From Ruegeria denitrificans (lineage in GTDB: Bacteria > Pseudomonadota > Alphaproteobacteria > Rhodobacterales > Rhodobacteraceae), in assembly GCF_001458295.1 (NCBI RefSeq), contig NZ_CYUD01000002.1, positions 186,001-250,000 of the forward strand: DNA of 64,000 nucleotides. Reading direction: 5' to 3'. The position numbers were made by a program, and so were the translations under genes. Positions within the stretch are counted from its first letter, which is position 1; every line of letters begins with the position of its first letter. This document shows positions 37,097 through 46,249 of this stretch, in pieces. The notes under the pieces were generated by a model that did not search any database, had not been told where the DNA came from, and saw only the letters and a program-made list of their open reading frames with translations.

Positions 37097-37906
37097 ATGT
37101 TGATCTTTTTCTCTATCCTTCTGTTGATTGTGGGCTTTTTCCTGTTCCGCCACTGGTCAAAGTCTCAGGCACGGCGGGCCCTGCTGGCCACCCCTCTGAC
37201 TGACCACCAGCGCAACCTGATTGAGCAGCAAGTGCCCTTGATCCGACGCCTGCCCTCTGATCTTCGCGCCAAACTGGACGGCAAGGTGAACCTGTTTCTG
37301 GATCAGGTGCAGTTTCACGGCTGCGACGGGTTGGAAGTCACCGAAGAAATGGAACTGGCTATAGCCGCGCAAGCCAGTCTGCTGCTGGTCAACAGCGATC
37401 TCTGGTACGACCACCTGACAACCATCCTGATCTATCCAAGCGCCTTCAAATCACGTCAGCGCCGACAGGATGGCTATGTCGTCAGTGAGAAGGAAATCGT
37501 GCGAACAGGCGAAAGCTGGGATCGCGGGCCGGTCATTCTTTCTTGGTCGCACAGCAAACAAGGCGCGGCCAATGACCATGACGGTCAGAATGTCGTCCTG
37601 CACGAGTTTGCGCATCAGGTCGACGACCTGTCAGGCGGCACTAACGGCGTTCCGATCCTGAGCGACGGGCAGAGCTTTGCCGAATGGGAACGCGTGTTTC
37701 TGACCGCCTATGACGCCCACGTCCACGCCGTCGAACATGGGCAGCATACAGTTATCGACCCCTATGGCGCCGTTGGTCACGAAGAATTCTTTGCGGTTTC
37801 GGTCGAGGTGTTTTTTGAACAGCCCCGGCAATTGAAAGCTGCCGTGCCCGACGTCTATCAACAGCTTTCGAAACTGTTTCGTCTGGACCCGGCAATCTGG
37901 GATTAA
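37097..37906 (+). CDS. mtfA: MtfA-like zinc peptidase (M90 family)
   Basis: 269-residue protein with an N-terminal hydrophobic helix (IFFSILLLIVGFFLF). The M90 core has VVLHEFAHQVDDLSG (HExxH) and, further on, AVGHEEFFAVSVEVFFEQP with the third zinc-ligand Glu. In E. coli, MtfA binds the glucose repressor Mlc and is a zinc peptidase. Whether this protein has that partner is unknown; no Mlc gene is nearby. The E. coli protein lacks the membrane helix seen here. Confidence 0.9.
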   Translation: MLIFFSILLLIVGFFLFRHWSKSQARRALLATPLTDHQRNLIEQQVPLIRRLPSDLRAKLDGKVNLFLDQVQFHGCDGLEVTEEMELAIAAQASLLLVNSDLWYDHLTTILIYPSAFKSRQRRQDGYVVSEKEIVRTGESWDRGPVILSWSHSKQGAANDHDGQNVVLHEFAHQVDDLSGGTNGVPILSDGQSFAEWERVFLTAYDAHVHAVEHGQHTVIDPYGAVGHEEFFAVSVEVFFEQPRQLKAAVPDVYQQLSKLFRLDPAIWD

Positions 37907-37953
37907 ACAAAAAACGAAACCCAACATAGATACCGAAATCCATTCCTGAGCAC

Positions 37954-37974
37954 AGCGGGAAATTTTTCCCCGCT
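37954..37974 (+). terminator. Possible hairpin after mtfA
   Basis: AGCGGG / CCCGCT with an A/T-rich loop that can extend the stem. Located 48 nt after the mtfA stop. Weak candidate, with no T tract outside the stem. Confidence 0.3.
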
Positions 37975-38040
37975 TCCTGGCATTTCACAAAATGTGATTT
38001 TTGAATTACCCTTAAATCAGTGTTTTCAGGAGGGATTTTC

Positions 38041-38727
38041 ATGTCATCAAAACTCATGGCCGAGTTCTTCGGCACGTTCTGGCTGGTGCTAGGCGGTTGC
38101 GGCAGCGCTGTTCTGGCAGCTGGCGTTGCTGATGTGGGCATCGGCTGGCTGGGCGTATCCTTCGCCTTCGGCCTGACTGTTCTGACCATGGCTTACGCGG
38201 TCGGGCATATCTCAGGTGGGCATTTCAACCCGGCGGTCAGTCTTGGCCTGATGATCGGTGGCAGGTTCCCGGCGCAAGAACTGATCCCCTATTGGATCGC
38301 GCAGGTGATCGGCGCAATCGCCGCCGCCGCCGTTCTGTACCTGATCGTCAGCGGCGCACCGGGGTTCGAGGGTGTCGGCGGGTTCGCCTCGAACGGATAC
38401 GGAGAAGCGTCGCCGCAGGGTTATTCGATGATGTCCGCATTGGTGATCGAGATCGTGATGACCGCGTTCTTCATCCTTGTCATTTTAGGCGCAACATCCA
38501 ACTTTGCGCCCGACGGGTTTGCCCCGATCGCCATCGGTCTGTGTCTGACACTGATCCACCTGATTTCGATCCCGGTGACCAATACATCGGTCAACCCGGC
38601 GCGTTCGACCGGTGTAGCCCTGTTTGCCGATGGCCCGGCGCTGGCGCAGCTCTGGCTGTTCTGGGTCGCCCCGCTTATCGGTGCTGCCATCGGGGCGCTG
38701 ATCTGGCAAATGATGGGTGACGACTGA
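38041..38727 (+). CDS. aqpZ: Aquaporin Z (water channel)
   Basis: Inner-membrane water channel of 228 residues with six helices and two NPA half-helices: [15 protein letters not shown] and [11 protein letters not shown]. The selectivity-filter region with His and the Arg after the second NPA matches AqpZ rather than glycerol facilitators (which have an Asp after the second NPA). An AGGAGG lies 7 nt before the chosen ATG; an in-frame ATG seven codons upstream is less well placed. A strong terminator follows. Confidence 0.95.
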   Translation: MSSKLMAEFFGTFWLVLGGCGSAVLAAGVADVGIGWLGVSFAFGLTVLTMAYAVGHISGGHFNPAVSLGLMIGGRFPAQELIPYWIAQVIGAIAAAAVLYLIVSGAPGFEGVGGFASNGYGEASPQGYSMMSALVIEIVMTAFFILVILGATSNFAPDGFAPIAIGLCLTLIHLISIPVTNTSVNPARSTGVALFADGPALAQLWLFWVAPLIGAAIGALIWQMMGDD

Positions 38728-38736
38728 ATTTAAAGA

Positions 38737-38770
38737 GCCCCGATGTTCAGATACATCGGGGCCTTTTCTT
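38737..38770 (+). terminator. Intrinsic terminator after aqpZ
   Basis: GCCCCGATGT (38737-38746) / ACATCGGGGC (38753-38762), 10 bp perfect, 6-nt loop, then CTTTTCTTT. It also abuts the 3' end of the convergent cyclophilin gene. Confidence 0.93.
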
Positions 38771-39318
38771 TATTCGGTGACGGTGACTTTTTTCATCACG
38801 TCCGGTTGACCAATAACGGCACCGTTCTGGCCTTCGCCGCGCTTGATCGCGTCCACCACGTCCATGCCGTCCGTGACCTGACCGACAACCGTGTACTGGC
38901 CGTTCAGGAACGGGCCCGGTGCAAACATGATGAAGAACTGCGAATTCGCGCTGTCCGGATCCTGTGCCCGCGCCATGCCAACGACACCACGATCATAGTT
39001 GAAATCCGAGAACTCGGCTGGCAGGTCAGGACGGTCGGACCCGCCGGTTCCGGCCCGACGCATGTCGCCACCGATGCGGCCGAATTCGACATCACCGGTC
39101 TGCGCCATGAAGCCGTCGATGACACGGTGGAACACCACGCCGTCATACTTGCCTTCGGCGGCCAGAGCGCTGATCTGCTCAACGTGTTTGGGGGCGATAT
39201 CATCGAATAGATCAACGGTGACGGTGCCGTTGGCCCCCTCACCTTCGATTTCGATCTGCAAACCCGTGGCCAGCGCAGGGCTGGCCAGCAAGGCAAAAGC
39301 GGCGATCAGTTTATACAT
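38770..39318 (-). CDS. Periplasmic cyclophilin-type peptidyl-prolyl isomerase
   Basis: 182-residue prolyl isomerase with a signal peptide (MYKLIAAFALLASPALA). The cyclophilin core shows VVFHRVIDGFMAQTGDV, NSQFFIMFAPGPFLNGQYTVVGQV and MARAQDPDSANSQ. The start overlaps the end of the upstream cyclophilin gene (the ATG lies within the last bases before its TAA), so the two are translationally coupled. Probably a folding catalyst for exported proteins. Confidence 0.93.
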   Translation of the reverse strand: MYKLIAAFALLASPALATGLQIEIEGEGANGTVTVDLFDDIAPKHVEQISALAAEGKYDGVVFHRVIDGFMAQTGDVEFGRIGGDMRRAGTGGSDRPDLPAEFSDFNYDRGVVGMARAQDPDSANSQFFIMFAPGPFLNGQYTVVGQVTDGMDVVDAIKRGEGQNGAVIGQPDVMKKVTVTE

Positions 39319-39817
39319 CTGCCGCAACCTTGACACTGATCATGCGGTCGGGGCTTGCTGGCGGCTCGCCACGCACGATGGCGTCTACATGCTCCATCCC
39401 GTCGATAACGCGTCCGTAAACGGTGTACTGGCCATTCAGGAAATGGTTGTCCTTGAAATTGATGAAGAACTGCGAATTCGCCGAATCCGGGTTCTGCGAA
39501 CGCGCCGCACCCAGGGTGCCACGGTCATGGGGCAGCTTCGAGAACTCTGCGGGAACATTCGGCAGCGACGAGCCACCAGTGCCCGCCATGCGAATGTTGA
39601 ACCCGTCTTCCATGTCGCCGTGCTGCACGTCGCCGGTTTGCGCCATGAAACCGTCGATCACACGGTGAAAGGCCACGTTGTCATACTCACCACCGCGCGC
39701 CAGTTCCTTCATCCGGGCACTGTGCTGCGGGGCCACGTCAGGCAGCAGCTCGATGACGACATTGCCATCTTTGAGTTCGACGATGATTGTGTTTTCGGGA
39801 TCCTTGATCTCGGCCAT
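39311..39817 (-). CDS. ppiB: Cytoplasmic cyclophilin-type peptidyl-prolyl isomerase
   Basis: 168 residues without a signal peptide. The cyclophilin active-site region reads VAFHRVIDGFMAQTGDVQHGD, followed by GTLGAARSQNPDSANSQFFINF and FLNGQYTVYGRVIDGMEHVD. An AGGAGG precedes the ATG. It forms a two-gene operon with the secreted paralogue that follows, giving one isomerase for each side of the membrane. Confidence 0.93.
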   Translation of the reverse strand: MAEIKDPENTIIVELKDGNVVIELLPDVAPQHSARMKELARGGEYDNVAFHRVIDGFMAQTGDVQHGDMEDGFNIRMAGTGGSSLPNVPAEFSKLPHDRGTLGAARSQNPDSANSQFFINFKDNHFLNGQYTVYGRVIDGMEHVDAIVRGEPPASPDRMISVKVAADV

Positions 39818-39949
39818 GAGGCCCTCCTGTCGTTTGTCTTGCGCAAATACCTATGACGCGGGCGCATGAATGCCAAGTGACGCATTGACCTGAAGGCAAA
39901 ATGCAGGAAAAGAACCGCCTGAATCTGTTGTAACGTCAAGGATAGAGCG

Positions 39950-41146
39950 ATGGGCTGGAAAACTCTGGATGATATGGACCTGAACGGCAAACGCGTGCTA
40001 GTGCGCGTCGATATCAACGTGCCGGTCGTTGACGGGGTTGTGACCGATGCAACCCGCATTCAGCGTATCGTCCCCTCTGTGCGCGATATCCTTTCAGCCG
40101 GAGGCAAGCCCATCCTGCTGGCCCATTTCGGTCGCCCTGGTGGCGAGCGGCGCGAGAACCTGTCGCTGAAGCAGCTGATCCCCACGCTTGAAGCCGCCTT
40201 TGGCACAGAGGTTCTGTTCGCCGCAGATTGCGTCGGCACCGAGGCCGATCTGGCCGCCGAAGCGCTGAAACCCGGTCAGGTGCTGCTGCTTGAGAACACG
40301 CGCTTTCACGCAGCAGAAACCAAGAACGACGCCGATCTGGCTGCCGGCATGGCCAAGCTGGGTGATATCTACTGCAACGACGCATTCTCGGCGGCCCATC
40401 GCGCGCACAGCTCGACCGAGGCCATCGCTCGTTTGTTGCCTGCCTGTGCCGGTCGCCTGATGCAGGCCGAGCTTGAAGCGCTGGAAGGCGCGTTGGGTGC
40501 GCCCAAGCGCCCTGTGACCGCCGTTGTCGGTGGTGCAAAGGTTTCGACCAAGCTGGAACTGCTGGGCAACCTGATCGACAAGGTGGAATATCTGGTCATC
40601 GGTGGTGGCATGGCGAACACCTTCCTTGTTGCCAAAGGTCTGAATGTCGGTAAATCACTGGCCGAAACGGCAATGAAAGACACCGCCGCCGAGATCCTGG
40701 CCAAGGCTGAAACCTCTGGCTGCACAATCGTCCTGCCCACGGACGTCGTGGTTGCCGAAAAATTCGAGGCCAACGCCCCGCATCAAGTGTTGCCTGCCGA
40801 TCAATGCCCGGAGGACGGCATGATCCTGGACGCAGGCCCAGACAGTGTTTCCGCCATTACCGAGATTTTCGGTAAAAGCCAGACCCTGATCTGGAACGGC
40901 CCGCTGGGCGCATTCGAGATCGAGCCCTTTGATGCGGCCACCAACGCAGCGGCTCTGAAGGCGGCAGCACTGACACGGTCGGGTCAACTGGTCTCGGTCG
41001 CTGGTGGCGGTGACACGGTCGCGGCCTTGAACGCTTCGGGCGCGGCAAAGGATTTCTCGTACATCTCGACCGCTGGCGGCGCGTTTCTGGAATGGATGGA
41101 AGGTAAGACCCTGCCCGGCGTCGCCGCTCTGGAAGGTCAGGCGTAA
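39950..41146 (+). CDS. pgk: Phosphoglycerate kinase
   Basis: Glycolytic and gluconeogenic kinase interconverting 1,3-bisphosphoglycerate and 3-phosphoglycerate. The 398 residues include the N-terminal substrate loop [37 protein letters not shown], the hinge region [19 protein letters not shown], and the nucleotide end [12 protein letters not shown] plus [22 protein letters not shown]. It diverges from the cyclophilin operon. Confidence 0.97.
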   Translation: MGWKTLDDMDLNGKRVLVRVDINVPVVDGVVTDATRIQRIVPSVRDILSAGGKPILLAHFGRPGGERRENLSLKQLIPTLEAAFGTEVLFAADCVGTEADLAAEALKPGQVLLLENTRFHAAETKNDADLAAGMAKLGDIYCNDAFSAAHRAHSSTEAIARLLPACAGRLMQAELEALEGALGAPKRPVTAVVGGAKVSTKLELLGNLIDKVEYLVIGGGMANTFLVAKGLNVGKSLAETAMKDTAAEILAKAETSGCTIVLPTDVVVAEKFEANAPHQVLPADQCPEDGMILDAGPDSVSAITEIFGKSQTLIWNGPLGAFEIEPFDAATNAAALKAAALTRSGQLVSVAGGGDTVAALNASGAAKDFSYISTAGGAFLEWMEGKTLPGVAALEGQA

Positions 41147-41209
41147 CGTCAAATTGGTCGCATTTCGGGCCTCATGGTAAACTCTCGTTATAGAGTTGGA
41201 GATCTTGCC

Positions 41210-41554
41210 ATGAGGGTCCTTGCCTGTCTGATCGTAACATTGATCCCTGCCTATGCCGCAGCACAATCCAGCTGTGGCGGGAAAACGCAACTCGACGCCA
41301 ATTTCTGCGCCAAGGAAAAGTGGGAAATTGCGGATCACGAGCTGAACCGGATTTGGGCTGAGATCAAGCCACTGGCCGATGCACGCGGAGACGGTCAAAC
41401 CCTGTTGACGGAACAACGCGCCTGGCTGAAAGCGCGCAATGCCACCTGCGACCCAGAGTTGGCAAGCGATGGCAGTGCGGCACCGATGTTCTATTGGGCC
41501 TGTATGGAACAGCAAACCCTGACACGCAATCAATCGCTTGAGGCATGGCGCTGA
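41210..41554 (+). CDS. LprI-type secreted protein
   Basis: 114-residue exported protein with signal peptide MRVLACLIVTLIPAYAAAQ and four cysteines in the mature part. The region TQLDANFCAKEKWEIADHELNRIWAEI and LLTEQRAWLKARNATC matches the 'lysozyme inhibitor LprI' domain. Such proteins can inhibit lysozyme, but the domain is widespread and its function here is unproven. The start at 41210 places the signal peptide at the N terminus; an upstream in-frame ATG at 41174 would bury it. Confidence 0.8.
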   Translation: MRVLACLIVTLIPAYAAAQSSCGGKTQLDANFCAKEKWEIADHELNRIWAEIKPLADARGDGQTLLTEQRAWLKARNATCDPELASDGSAAPMFYWACMEQQTLTRNQSLEAWR

Positions 41555-41686
41555 GGAACGAAATCCAGCAATTCGTAAAAAAGTGCGAGCCAAGGGATTC
41601 ACAACCCGAATCACCTGTGACATAGTACGAACAGATGCTCGCAAAGGGCACGTTATTGAGGCAAATTTCATACGGCGGTAAACAGA

Positions 41687-41986
41687 GTGTCCCGTTCCCA
41701 TCGGCCCGGTTTGGGCGCAGTCGTTTTCTTCATGGTGGCATTTATGCTAGGTGTGTATTTCACCTTCGCTGCCGTGCAGGGCGACTATGGCCTGTTCCGG
41801 CGGGTCGAGATTGCAGCGGAACGGGACGCCCTGTCGCAGGATCTGGCCAAGCTCGAGGCCGAGATCGCCGAAATGGAAAACCTGACCCGTCGTTTATCGG
41901 ACACCTATCTGGATCTTGATCTGCTGGATCAGCAGGCCCGTTCGGTTCTGGGAATGATCCGTTCGGACGAAATCGTCATCCGCTGA
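41687..41986 (+). CDS. FtsB/DivIC-like septum formation initiator
   Basis: 99-residue bitopic division protein. One membrane helix (about 9-28, GAVVFFMVAFMLGVYFTFAAV) is followed by a coiled coil (ERDALSQDLAKLEAEIAEMENLTRRL) and the short LLDQQARSVLGMIRSDEIVI tail typical of the alphaproteobacterial family. FtsB bridges FtsL and FtsQ in the divisome. The start is GTG. The position directly upstream of pdhA is conserved in many alphaproteobacteria. Confidence 0.88.
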   Translation: MSRSHRPGLGAVVFFMVAFMLGVYFTFAAVQGDYGLFRRVEIAAERDALSQDLAKLEAEIAEMENLTRRLSDTYLDLDLLDQQARSVLGMIRSDEIVIR

Positions 41987-42104
41987 CCCAGCAGATACAC
42001 TTCATCAAAAATCTGCATCTTCTAACAGTTCGCCGCGGCCTGAAATCGCGCGAAACCGCAATGCGTCATATTTACCCTCGCCAGAAAGCAGGAAATGCTT
42101 TAAG

Positions 42105-42128
42105 AGATAGTTTAACGCTAAACTATCT
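42105..42128. promoter_or_regulatory. Palindromic operator upstream of pdhA (shared with lpdA)
   Basis: Perfect inverted repeat with 10-bp arms (42105-42114 and 42119-42128) around the spacer ACGC. The core TAGTTTA-N4-TAAACTA is the same as upstream of lpdA (26412-26437), with the same spacer length. It ends 24 nt before the pdhA start. Confidence 0.82.
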
Positions 42129-42152
42129 GTCCGAAAGGGGGAGATCGCCACA

Positions 42153-43142
42153 ATGGCTGCGCGAAAAACCACAAAGAAACCAAATGTTTCTGCGGAAGAG
42201 CTAAAAACTTACTACCGCGAAATGCTTTTGATCCGCCGATTCGAAGAAAAGGCGGGCCAGCTTTATGGCATGGGTCTGATCGGTGGGTTCTGCCACCTTT
42301 ATATCGGGCAGGAAGCCGTTGTTGTGGGCCTTGAGGCCGCAGCCAGAGATGGTGACAAGCGTATCACCTCGTATCGCGACCACGGTCACATGTTGGCCTG
42401 TGGAATGGAGCCGGGTGGCGTGATGGCCGAATTGACCGGGCGTGAAGGTGGGTTGTCCAAAGGCAAAGGCGGCTCGATGCACATGTTCTCGAAAGAGAAA
42501 CACTTCTACGGCGGTCACGGCATCGTCGGCGCGCAGGTGCCGCTAGGTGCAGGTCTGGCCTTTGCAGACAAGTACAAGGAAAACGGCGGTGTTACCTTCA
42601 CCTATTTCGGTGATGGTGCGGCGAACCAGGGTCAGGTCTATGAGACCTTCAACATGGCCGCTATCTGGAGCCTGCCAGTTATTTTCGTTATCGAAAACAA
42701 CCAATACGCCATGGGCACCTCACAGGAACGGTCGACCTCGACCAAAGATATTTATCACCGTGGTGAGGCCTTCGGCATCCCCGGTGAAATCGTAGATGGT
42801 ATGGATGTGCTTGCGGTGAAGGCGGCCAGTGAAAAGGCTGTGGCCCACTGCCGTGCAGGCAAAGGCCCCTACATTCTGGAAATCAAGACCTACCGCTATC
42901 GCGGCCACTCGATGTCCGATCCGGCCAAATACCGTACCCGTGAAGAAGTTCAGAAGGTCCGCGAACAAAGCGACCCGATTGAACATGTGCGCGATCTGCT
43001 GCTGACCGGAAAACACGCGACCGAGGATGATCTGAAAGCGATCGATAAAGAGATCAAAGAGATCGTCAACCAGGCCGCCGAATTCTCGAAAGAAAGCCCC
43101 GAGCCTTCGCTGGATGAGCTCTGGACCGATATTTACGCCTGA
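42153..43142 (+). CDS. pdhA: Pyruvate dehydrogenase E1 component, alpha subunit
   Basis: TPP-dependent decarboxylase subunit of the pyruvate dehydrogenase complex. 329 residues. The TPP motif is FTYFGDGAANQGQVYETFNMAAIWSLPVIFVIENN (GDG to NN), and YRYRGHSMSDPAKYRTREEV is the phosphorylation-loop region of E1-alpha proteins. GGGGGAG lies upstream of the ATG. The first gene of pdhABC, under the palindrome at 42105-42128. Confidence 0.97.
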   Translation: MAARKTTKKPNVSAEELKTYYREMLLIRRFEEKAGQLYGMGLIGGFCHLYIGQEAVVVGLEAAARDGDKRITSYRDHGHMLACGMEPGGVMAELTGREGGLSKGKGGSMHMFSKEKHFYGGHGIVGAQVPLGAGLAFADKYKENGGVTFTYFGDGAANQGQVYETFNMAAIWSLPVIFVIENNQYAMGTSQERSTSTKDIYHRGEAFGIPGEIVDGMDVLAVKAASEKAVAHCRAGKGPYILEIKTYRYRGHSMSDPAKYRTREEVQKVREQSDPIEHVRDLLLTGKHATEDDLKAIDKEIKEIVNQAAEFSKESPEPSLDELWTDIYA

Positions 43143-43157
43143 GAGGACGAATAAGAC

Positions 43158-44528
43158 ATGGCAACCGAAATTCTCATGCCCGCACTCTCGCCTACAATGG
43201 AAGAGGGCACATTGGCCAAGTGGCTGGTCAAGGAAGGCGATACCGTTTCTTCCGGTGACATCATGGCCGAAATTGAAACCGACAAAGCGACGATGGAATT
43301 CGAAGCTGTCGATGAAGGCATCGTCGGCAAAATCCTAATCGGTGAAGGCACCGAAGGGGTCAAGGTCAACACCCCCATCGCGGTGCTGGTCGAAGAGGGC
43401 GAAGACGCCTCGGCCCTGCCCGCGGCTGCACCTGCAGCCGCAGCGGTGGCTGAGGCCGCCCCAGCGGCGGTTGAGGCCCCCGCTCCTGCCGCAGCCCCGG
43501 CAGCTCCGGTCGTTGACTTGTCACCTGATTGGCCGGCCGACGCCGAGATGAAATCTGAAACAGTCCGCGAAGCTCTGCGCGACGCTATGGCCGAAGAAAT
43601 GCGCGGCGACGAAGATGTTTATCTGATGGGTGAAGAAGTCGCCGAATATCAGGGCGCGTACAAGATCTCCCAAGGCCTGTTGGACGAATTCGGCTCCAAG
43701 CGTGTGATCGACACACCGATTACCGAGCATGGCTTTGCCGGTATCGCGGTTGGTTCTGCCTTTGGCGGGCTGAAACCGATTGTTGAATTCATGACCTTCA
43801 ACTTCGCTATGCAGGCGATGGATCAGATCATCAACTCGGCCGCCAAGACACTTTACATGTCCGGTGGTCAGATGGGCTGCCCCATCGTGTTCCGTGGTCC
43901 CAACGGTGCCGCTGCCCGCGTGGCCGCGCAGCACTCTCAGGACTACGCCGCATGGTACATGCAGGTCCCAGGCCTGAAAGTCGTGATGCCCTACTCGGCG
44001 GCAGATGCCAAAGGCCTGCTGAAATCGGCGATCCGTGACCCTAACCCGGTGGTCTTCCTGGAAAACGAAATCCTCTACGGTCGCTCTTTCGACGTACCGC
44101 AGGTTGATGACCTGACCATCCCGCTGGGCAAGGCGCGTATCTGGCGCGAAGGCTCGGATGTGACCATCGTCAGCTTTGGCATTGGCATGCAATTCGCATT
44201 GGAAGCCGCTGACAAACTGGCCGAGGAAGGCATCAGCGCCGAAGTGATCGACCTGCGCACCATCCGCCCGATGGATACCGGTGCGATCATCAATTCTGTG
44301 ATGAAAACCAACCGTCTGGTGACGGTCGAAGAAGGTTGGCCACAAGGTTCGGTCGGCAGCTACATCTCCTCCGTGGTGATGCAGGAAGCGTTCGACTATC
44401 TCGACGCACCAGTCATCAACTGCACCGGCAAGGATGTTCCGATGCCCTACGCCGCGAACCTGGAAAAGCTGGCGCTGGTGACCACGGATGAAGTGATCGC
44501 CGCCGTTAAACAAGTGACCTATCGGTAA
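43158..44528 (+). CDS. pdhB: Pyruvate dehydrogenase E1 component, beta subunit, with lipoyl domain
   Basis: 456 residues, longer than a plain E1-beta because an N-terminal lipoyl domain (1-80) is fused on. Lipoyl-Lys43 is in [12 protein letters not shown]. An Ala/Pro linker (about 85-120) joins it to the transketolase-like E1-beta body ([35 protein letters not shown] onwards). The lipoyl domain matches that of the following E2 gene at 74 of 83 positions. This fusion is typical of Rhodobacterales and related alphaproteobacteria. It lies 15 nt after pdhA. Confidence 0.97.
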   Translation: MATEILMPALSPTMEEGTLAKWLVKEGDTVSSGDIMAEIETDKATMEFEAVDEGIVGKILIGEGTEGVKVNTPIAVLVEEGEDASALPAAAPAAAAVAEAAPAAVEAPAPAAAPAAPVVDLSPDWPADAEMKSETVREALRDAMAEEMRGDEDVYLMGEEVAEYQGAYKISQGLLDEFGSKRVIDTPITEHGFAGIAVGSAFGGLKPIVEFMTFNFAMQAMDQIINSAAKTLYMSGGQMGCPIVFRGPNGAAARVAAQHSQDYAAWYMQVPGLKVVMPYSAADAKGLLKSAIRDPNPVVFLENEILYGRSFDVPQVDDLTIPLGKARIWREGSDVTIVSFGIGMQFALEAADKLAEEGISAEVIDLRTIRPMDTGAIINSVMKTNRLVTVEEGWPQGSVGSYISSVVMQEAFDYLDAPVINCTGKDVPMPYAANLEKLALVTTDEVIAAVKQVTYR

Positions 44529-44540
44529 GGAGCGACACAG

Positions 44541-45851
44541 ATGCCTACAGAAATTCTGATGCCCGCCCTTTCACCGACTATGGAGGAAGGCACGCTTGCC
44601 AAATGGCTGGTCAAGGAAGGCGATACCGTCTCCTCCGGTGACCTGCTGGCCGAGATCGAAACCGACAAGGCCACGATGGAGTTCGAAGCCGTCGACGAAG
44701 GCACCGTTGGCAAGATCCTGATCCCGGAAGGCACCGAGGGGGTCAAGGTCAACACTGCCATCGCAGTTCTGCTGGAAGATGGCGAAAGCGCCGATGATAT
44801 CGCGGCCACGCCTACCACAGCCCCCGCGGCTGCCCCCGCAGCCGCCGCGGGCAACGAGGCCGCCGCGCCAGCGGCGTCCGAGGCGCCCGCCCCTGCCCCG
44901 GCTGCTCCGGCCAAGGCGGATGGTGGTCGTATCTTTGCGTCTCCATTGGCCCGCCGAATTGCGGCCCAAAAGGGTCTGGATCTGGCGCAGATCGCAGGGT
45001 CCGGCCCACATGGCCGTATCGTCAAGGCGGATGTCGAAAGCGCCACGGCTGCACCGGCTGCGGCAACCGCTCCGGCTCCTGCGGCAGCGGCGGCGGCAGC
45101 ACCCGCTGCGGCTCCAGCTGGCCCCTCGGCAGATGCGGTGGCGCGCATGTACGAAGGTCGGGAGTACGAAGAGGTCAAACTGGACGGTATGCGCAAGACC
45201 ATCGCTGCGCGTCTGTCCGAGGCCAAGCAGACCATCCCGCATTTCTACCTGCGCCGCGATATCAAACTGGACGCGCTGCTCAAGTTCCGCGCACAGCTGA
45301 ACAAGCAGCTGGAAGGCCGTAGTGTAAAGCTCAGCGTGAACGACTTCATCATCAAGGCTGTCGCCAACGCACTGCAGCAAGTGCCGCAATGCAACGCCGT
45401 CTGGGCTGAAGATCGTGTTCTGCAACTGAAACCTTCGGATGTGGCCGTTGCGGTCGCCATCGAAGGTGGCTTGTTCACTCCGGTTCTGCAGGATGCTGAC
45501 ACCAAATCCCTGTCGGCCTTGTCGACCGAGATGAAAGACCTTGCAGGTCGAGCACGTGAACGCAAACTGGCACCGCATGAATATCAGGGCGGCACCTTTG
45601 CCATTTCGAACCTGGGTATGTTTGGCATCGACAATTTCGACGCCATCGTGAACCCGCCCCATGCTGGCATTCTGGCCGTAGGTTCGGGGGTCAAGAAGCC
45701 GGTTGTCGGTGACGATGGCGAACTGACCGTTGCCACGGTCATGTCAGTCACCATGTCGGTGGACCACAGGGTTATTGACGGCGCGTTGGGCGCAGAGTTG
45801 CTGCAGGCGATCGTCGAAAACCTTGAAAACCCTATGGTTATGCTGGCCTAA
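44541..45851 (+). CDS. pdhC: Dihydrolipoamide acetyltransferase (E2 of pyruvate dehydrogenase)
   Basis: Core of the complex; transfers acetyl groups from lipoamide to CoA. 436 residues: a lipoyl domain (1-80), an Ala/Pro linker, a peripheral-subunit-binding domain (about 130-170, [37 protein letters not shown]), a second Ala/Pro linker, and the catalytic domain (about 210-436) ending with [17 protein letters not shown], which contains the His-Asp active site. It lies 12 nt after pdhB. A hairpin follows. Confidence 0.97.
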   Translation: MPTEILMPALSPTMEEGTLAKWLVKEGDTVSSGDLLAEIETDKATMEFEAVDEGTVGKILIPEGTEGVKVNTAIAVLLEDGESADDIAATPTTAPAAAPAAAAGNEAAAPAASEAPAPAPAAPAKADGGRIFASPLARRIAAQKGLDLAQIAGSGPHGRIVKADVESATAAPAAATAPAPAAAAAAAPAAAPAGPSADAVARMYEGREYEEVKLDGMRKTIAARLSEAKQTIPHFYLRRDIKLDALLKFRAQLNKQLEGRSVKLSVNDFIIKAVANALQQVPQCNAVWAEDRVLQLKPSDVAVAVAIEGGLFTPVLQDADTKSLSALSTEMKDLAGRARERKLAPHEYQGGTFAISNLGMFGIDNFDAIVNPPHAGILAVGSGVKKPVVGDDGELTVATVMSVTMSVDHRVIDGALGAELLQAIVENLENPMVMLA

Positions 45852-45866
45852 GAGCTTATGAACTCA

Positions 45867-45896
45867 GGCCACGCCGGGCTATTCACCGGCGTGGCC
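45867..45896 (+). terminator. Hairpin after pdhC
   Basis: GGCCACGCCGG / CCGGCGTGGCC, 11 bp perfect, 8-nt loop, 15 nt after the stop codon. No T tract, but the stem is strong; likely the end of the pdh operon. Confidence 0.65.
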
Positions 45897-46005
45897 TCTC
45901 AGATCACCGCCATGATGTGAGCAGGCGTGATCATTGAAATAGTTGCTCAATCACACTCAGCAGACCACCTTGATTGCACGGATAGTTCTGATGCAAAGGT
46001 GCCCT

Positions 46006-46242
46006 ATGACCCTCGTGAAATTGGCAAAGTGCTTTTTGGTGGTGTCCTTATTGGCGACAACTTTATCCGCCGCCGCTATTGCTAAGCCCAACGGCTACCC
46101 GGGCGAGAATTCGACCTACAACCCTGATCCTGTCGAAGAGGCCAAGCGCAAGGCAGACCGCGCCAAACGCATCGAAGCGCGCAAAAAACGCCGCGAGGAA
46201 AAGCGGCTCGAGCGGTTAAACAGAAAGAACCGCTCGAACTAA
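46006..46242 (+). CDS. Small secreted protein with highly basic C terminus
   Basis: 78 residues with a signal peptide (VKLAKCFLVVSLLATTLSAAAIA). The mature part begins KPNGYPGENSTYNPDP and ends in an almost entirely charged helix (EEAKRKADRAKRIEARKKRR, then EEKRLERLNRKN). No family is recognised. AAAGG precedes the chosen ATG; the frame extends upstream to 45943, but this would bury the signal peptide. It converges with cysE, 7 nt apart. Confidence 0.65.
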   Translation: MTLVKLAKCFLVVSLLATTLSAAAIAKPNGYPGENSTYNPDPVEEAKRKADRAKRIEARKKRREEKRLERLNRKNRSN

Positions 46243-46249
46243 GGTCGTT

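Noticed and set aside
43521..44513. Minus-strand frame opposite pdhB
   Set aside because: Antisense shadow of a conserved enzyme; composition is rich in His and Gly as expected for such shadows.
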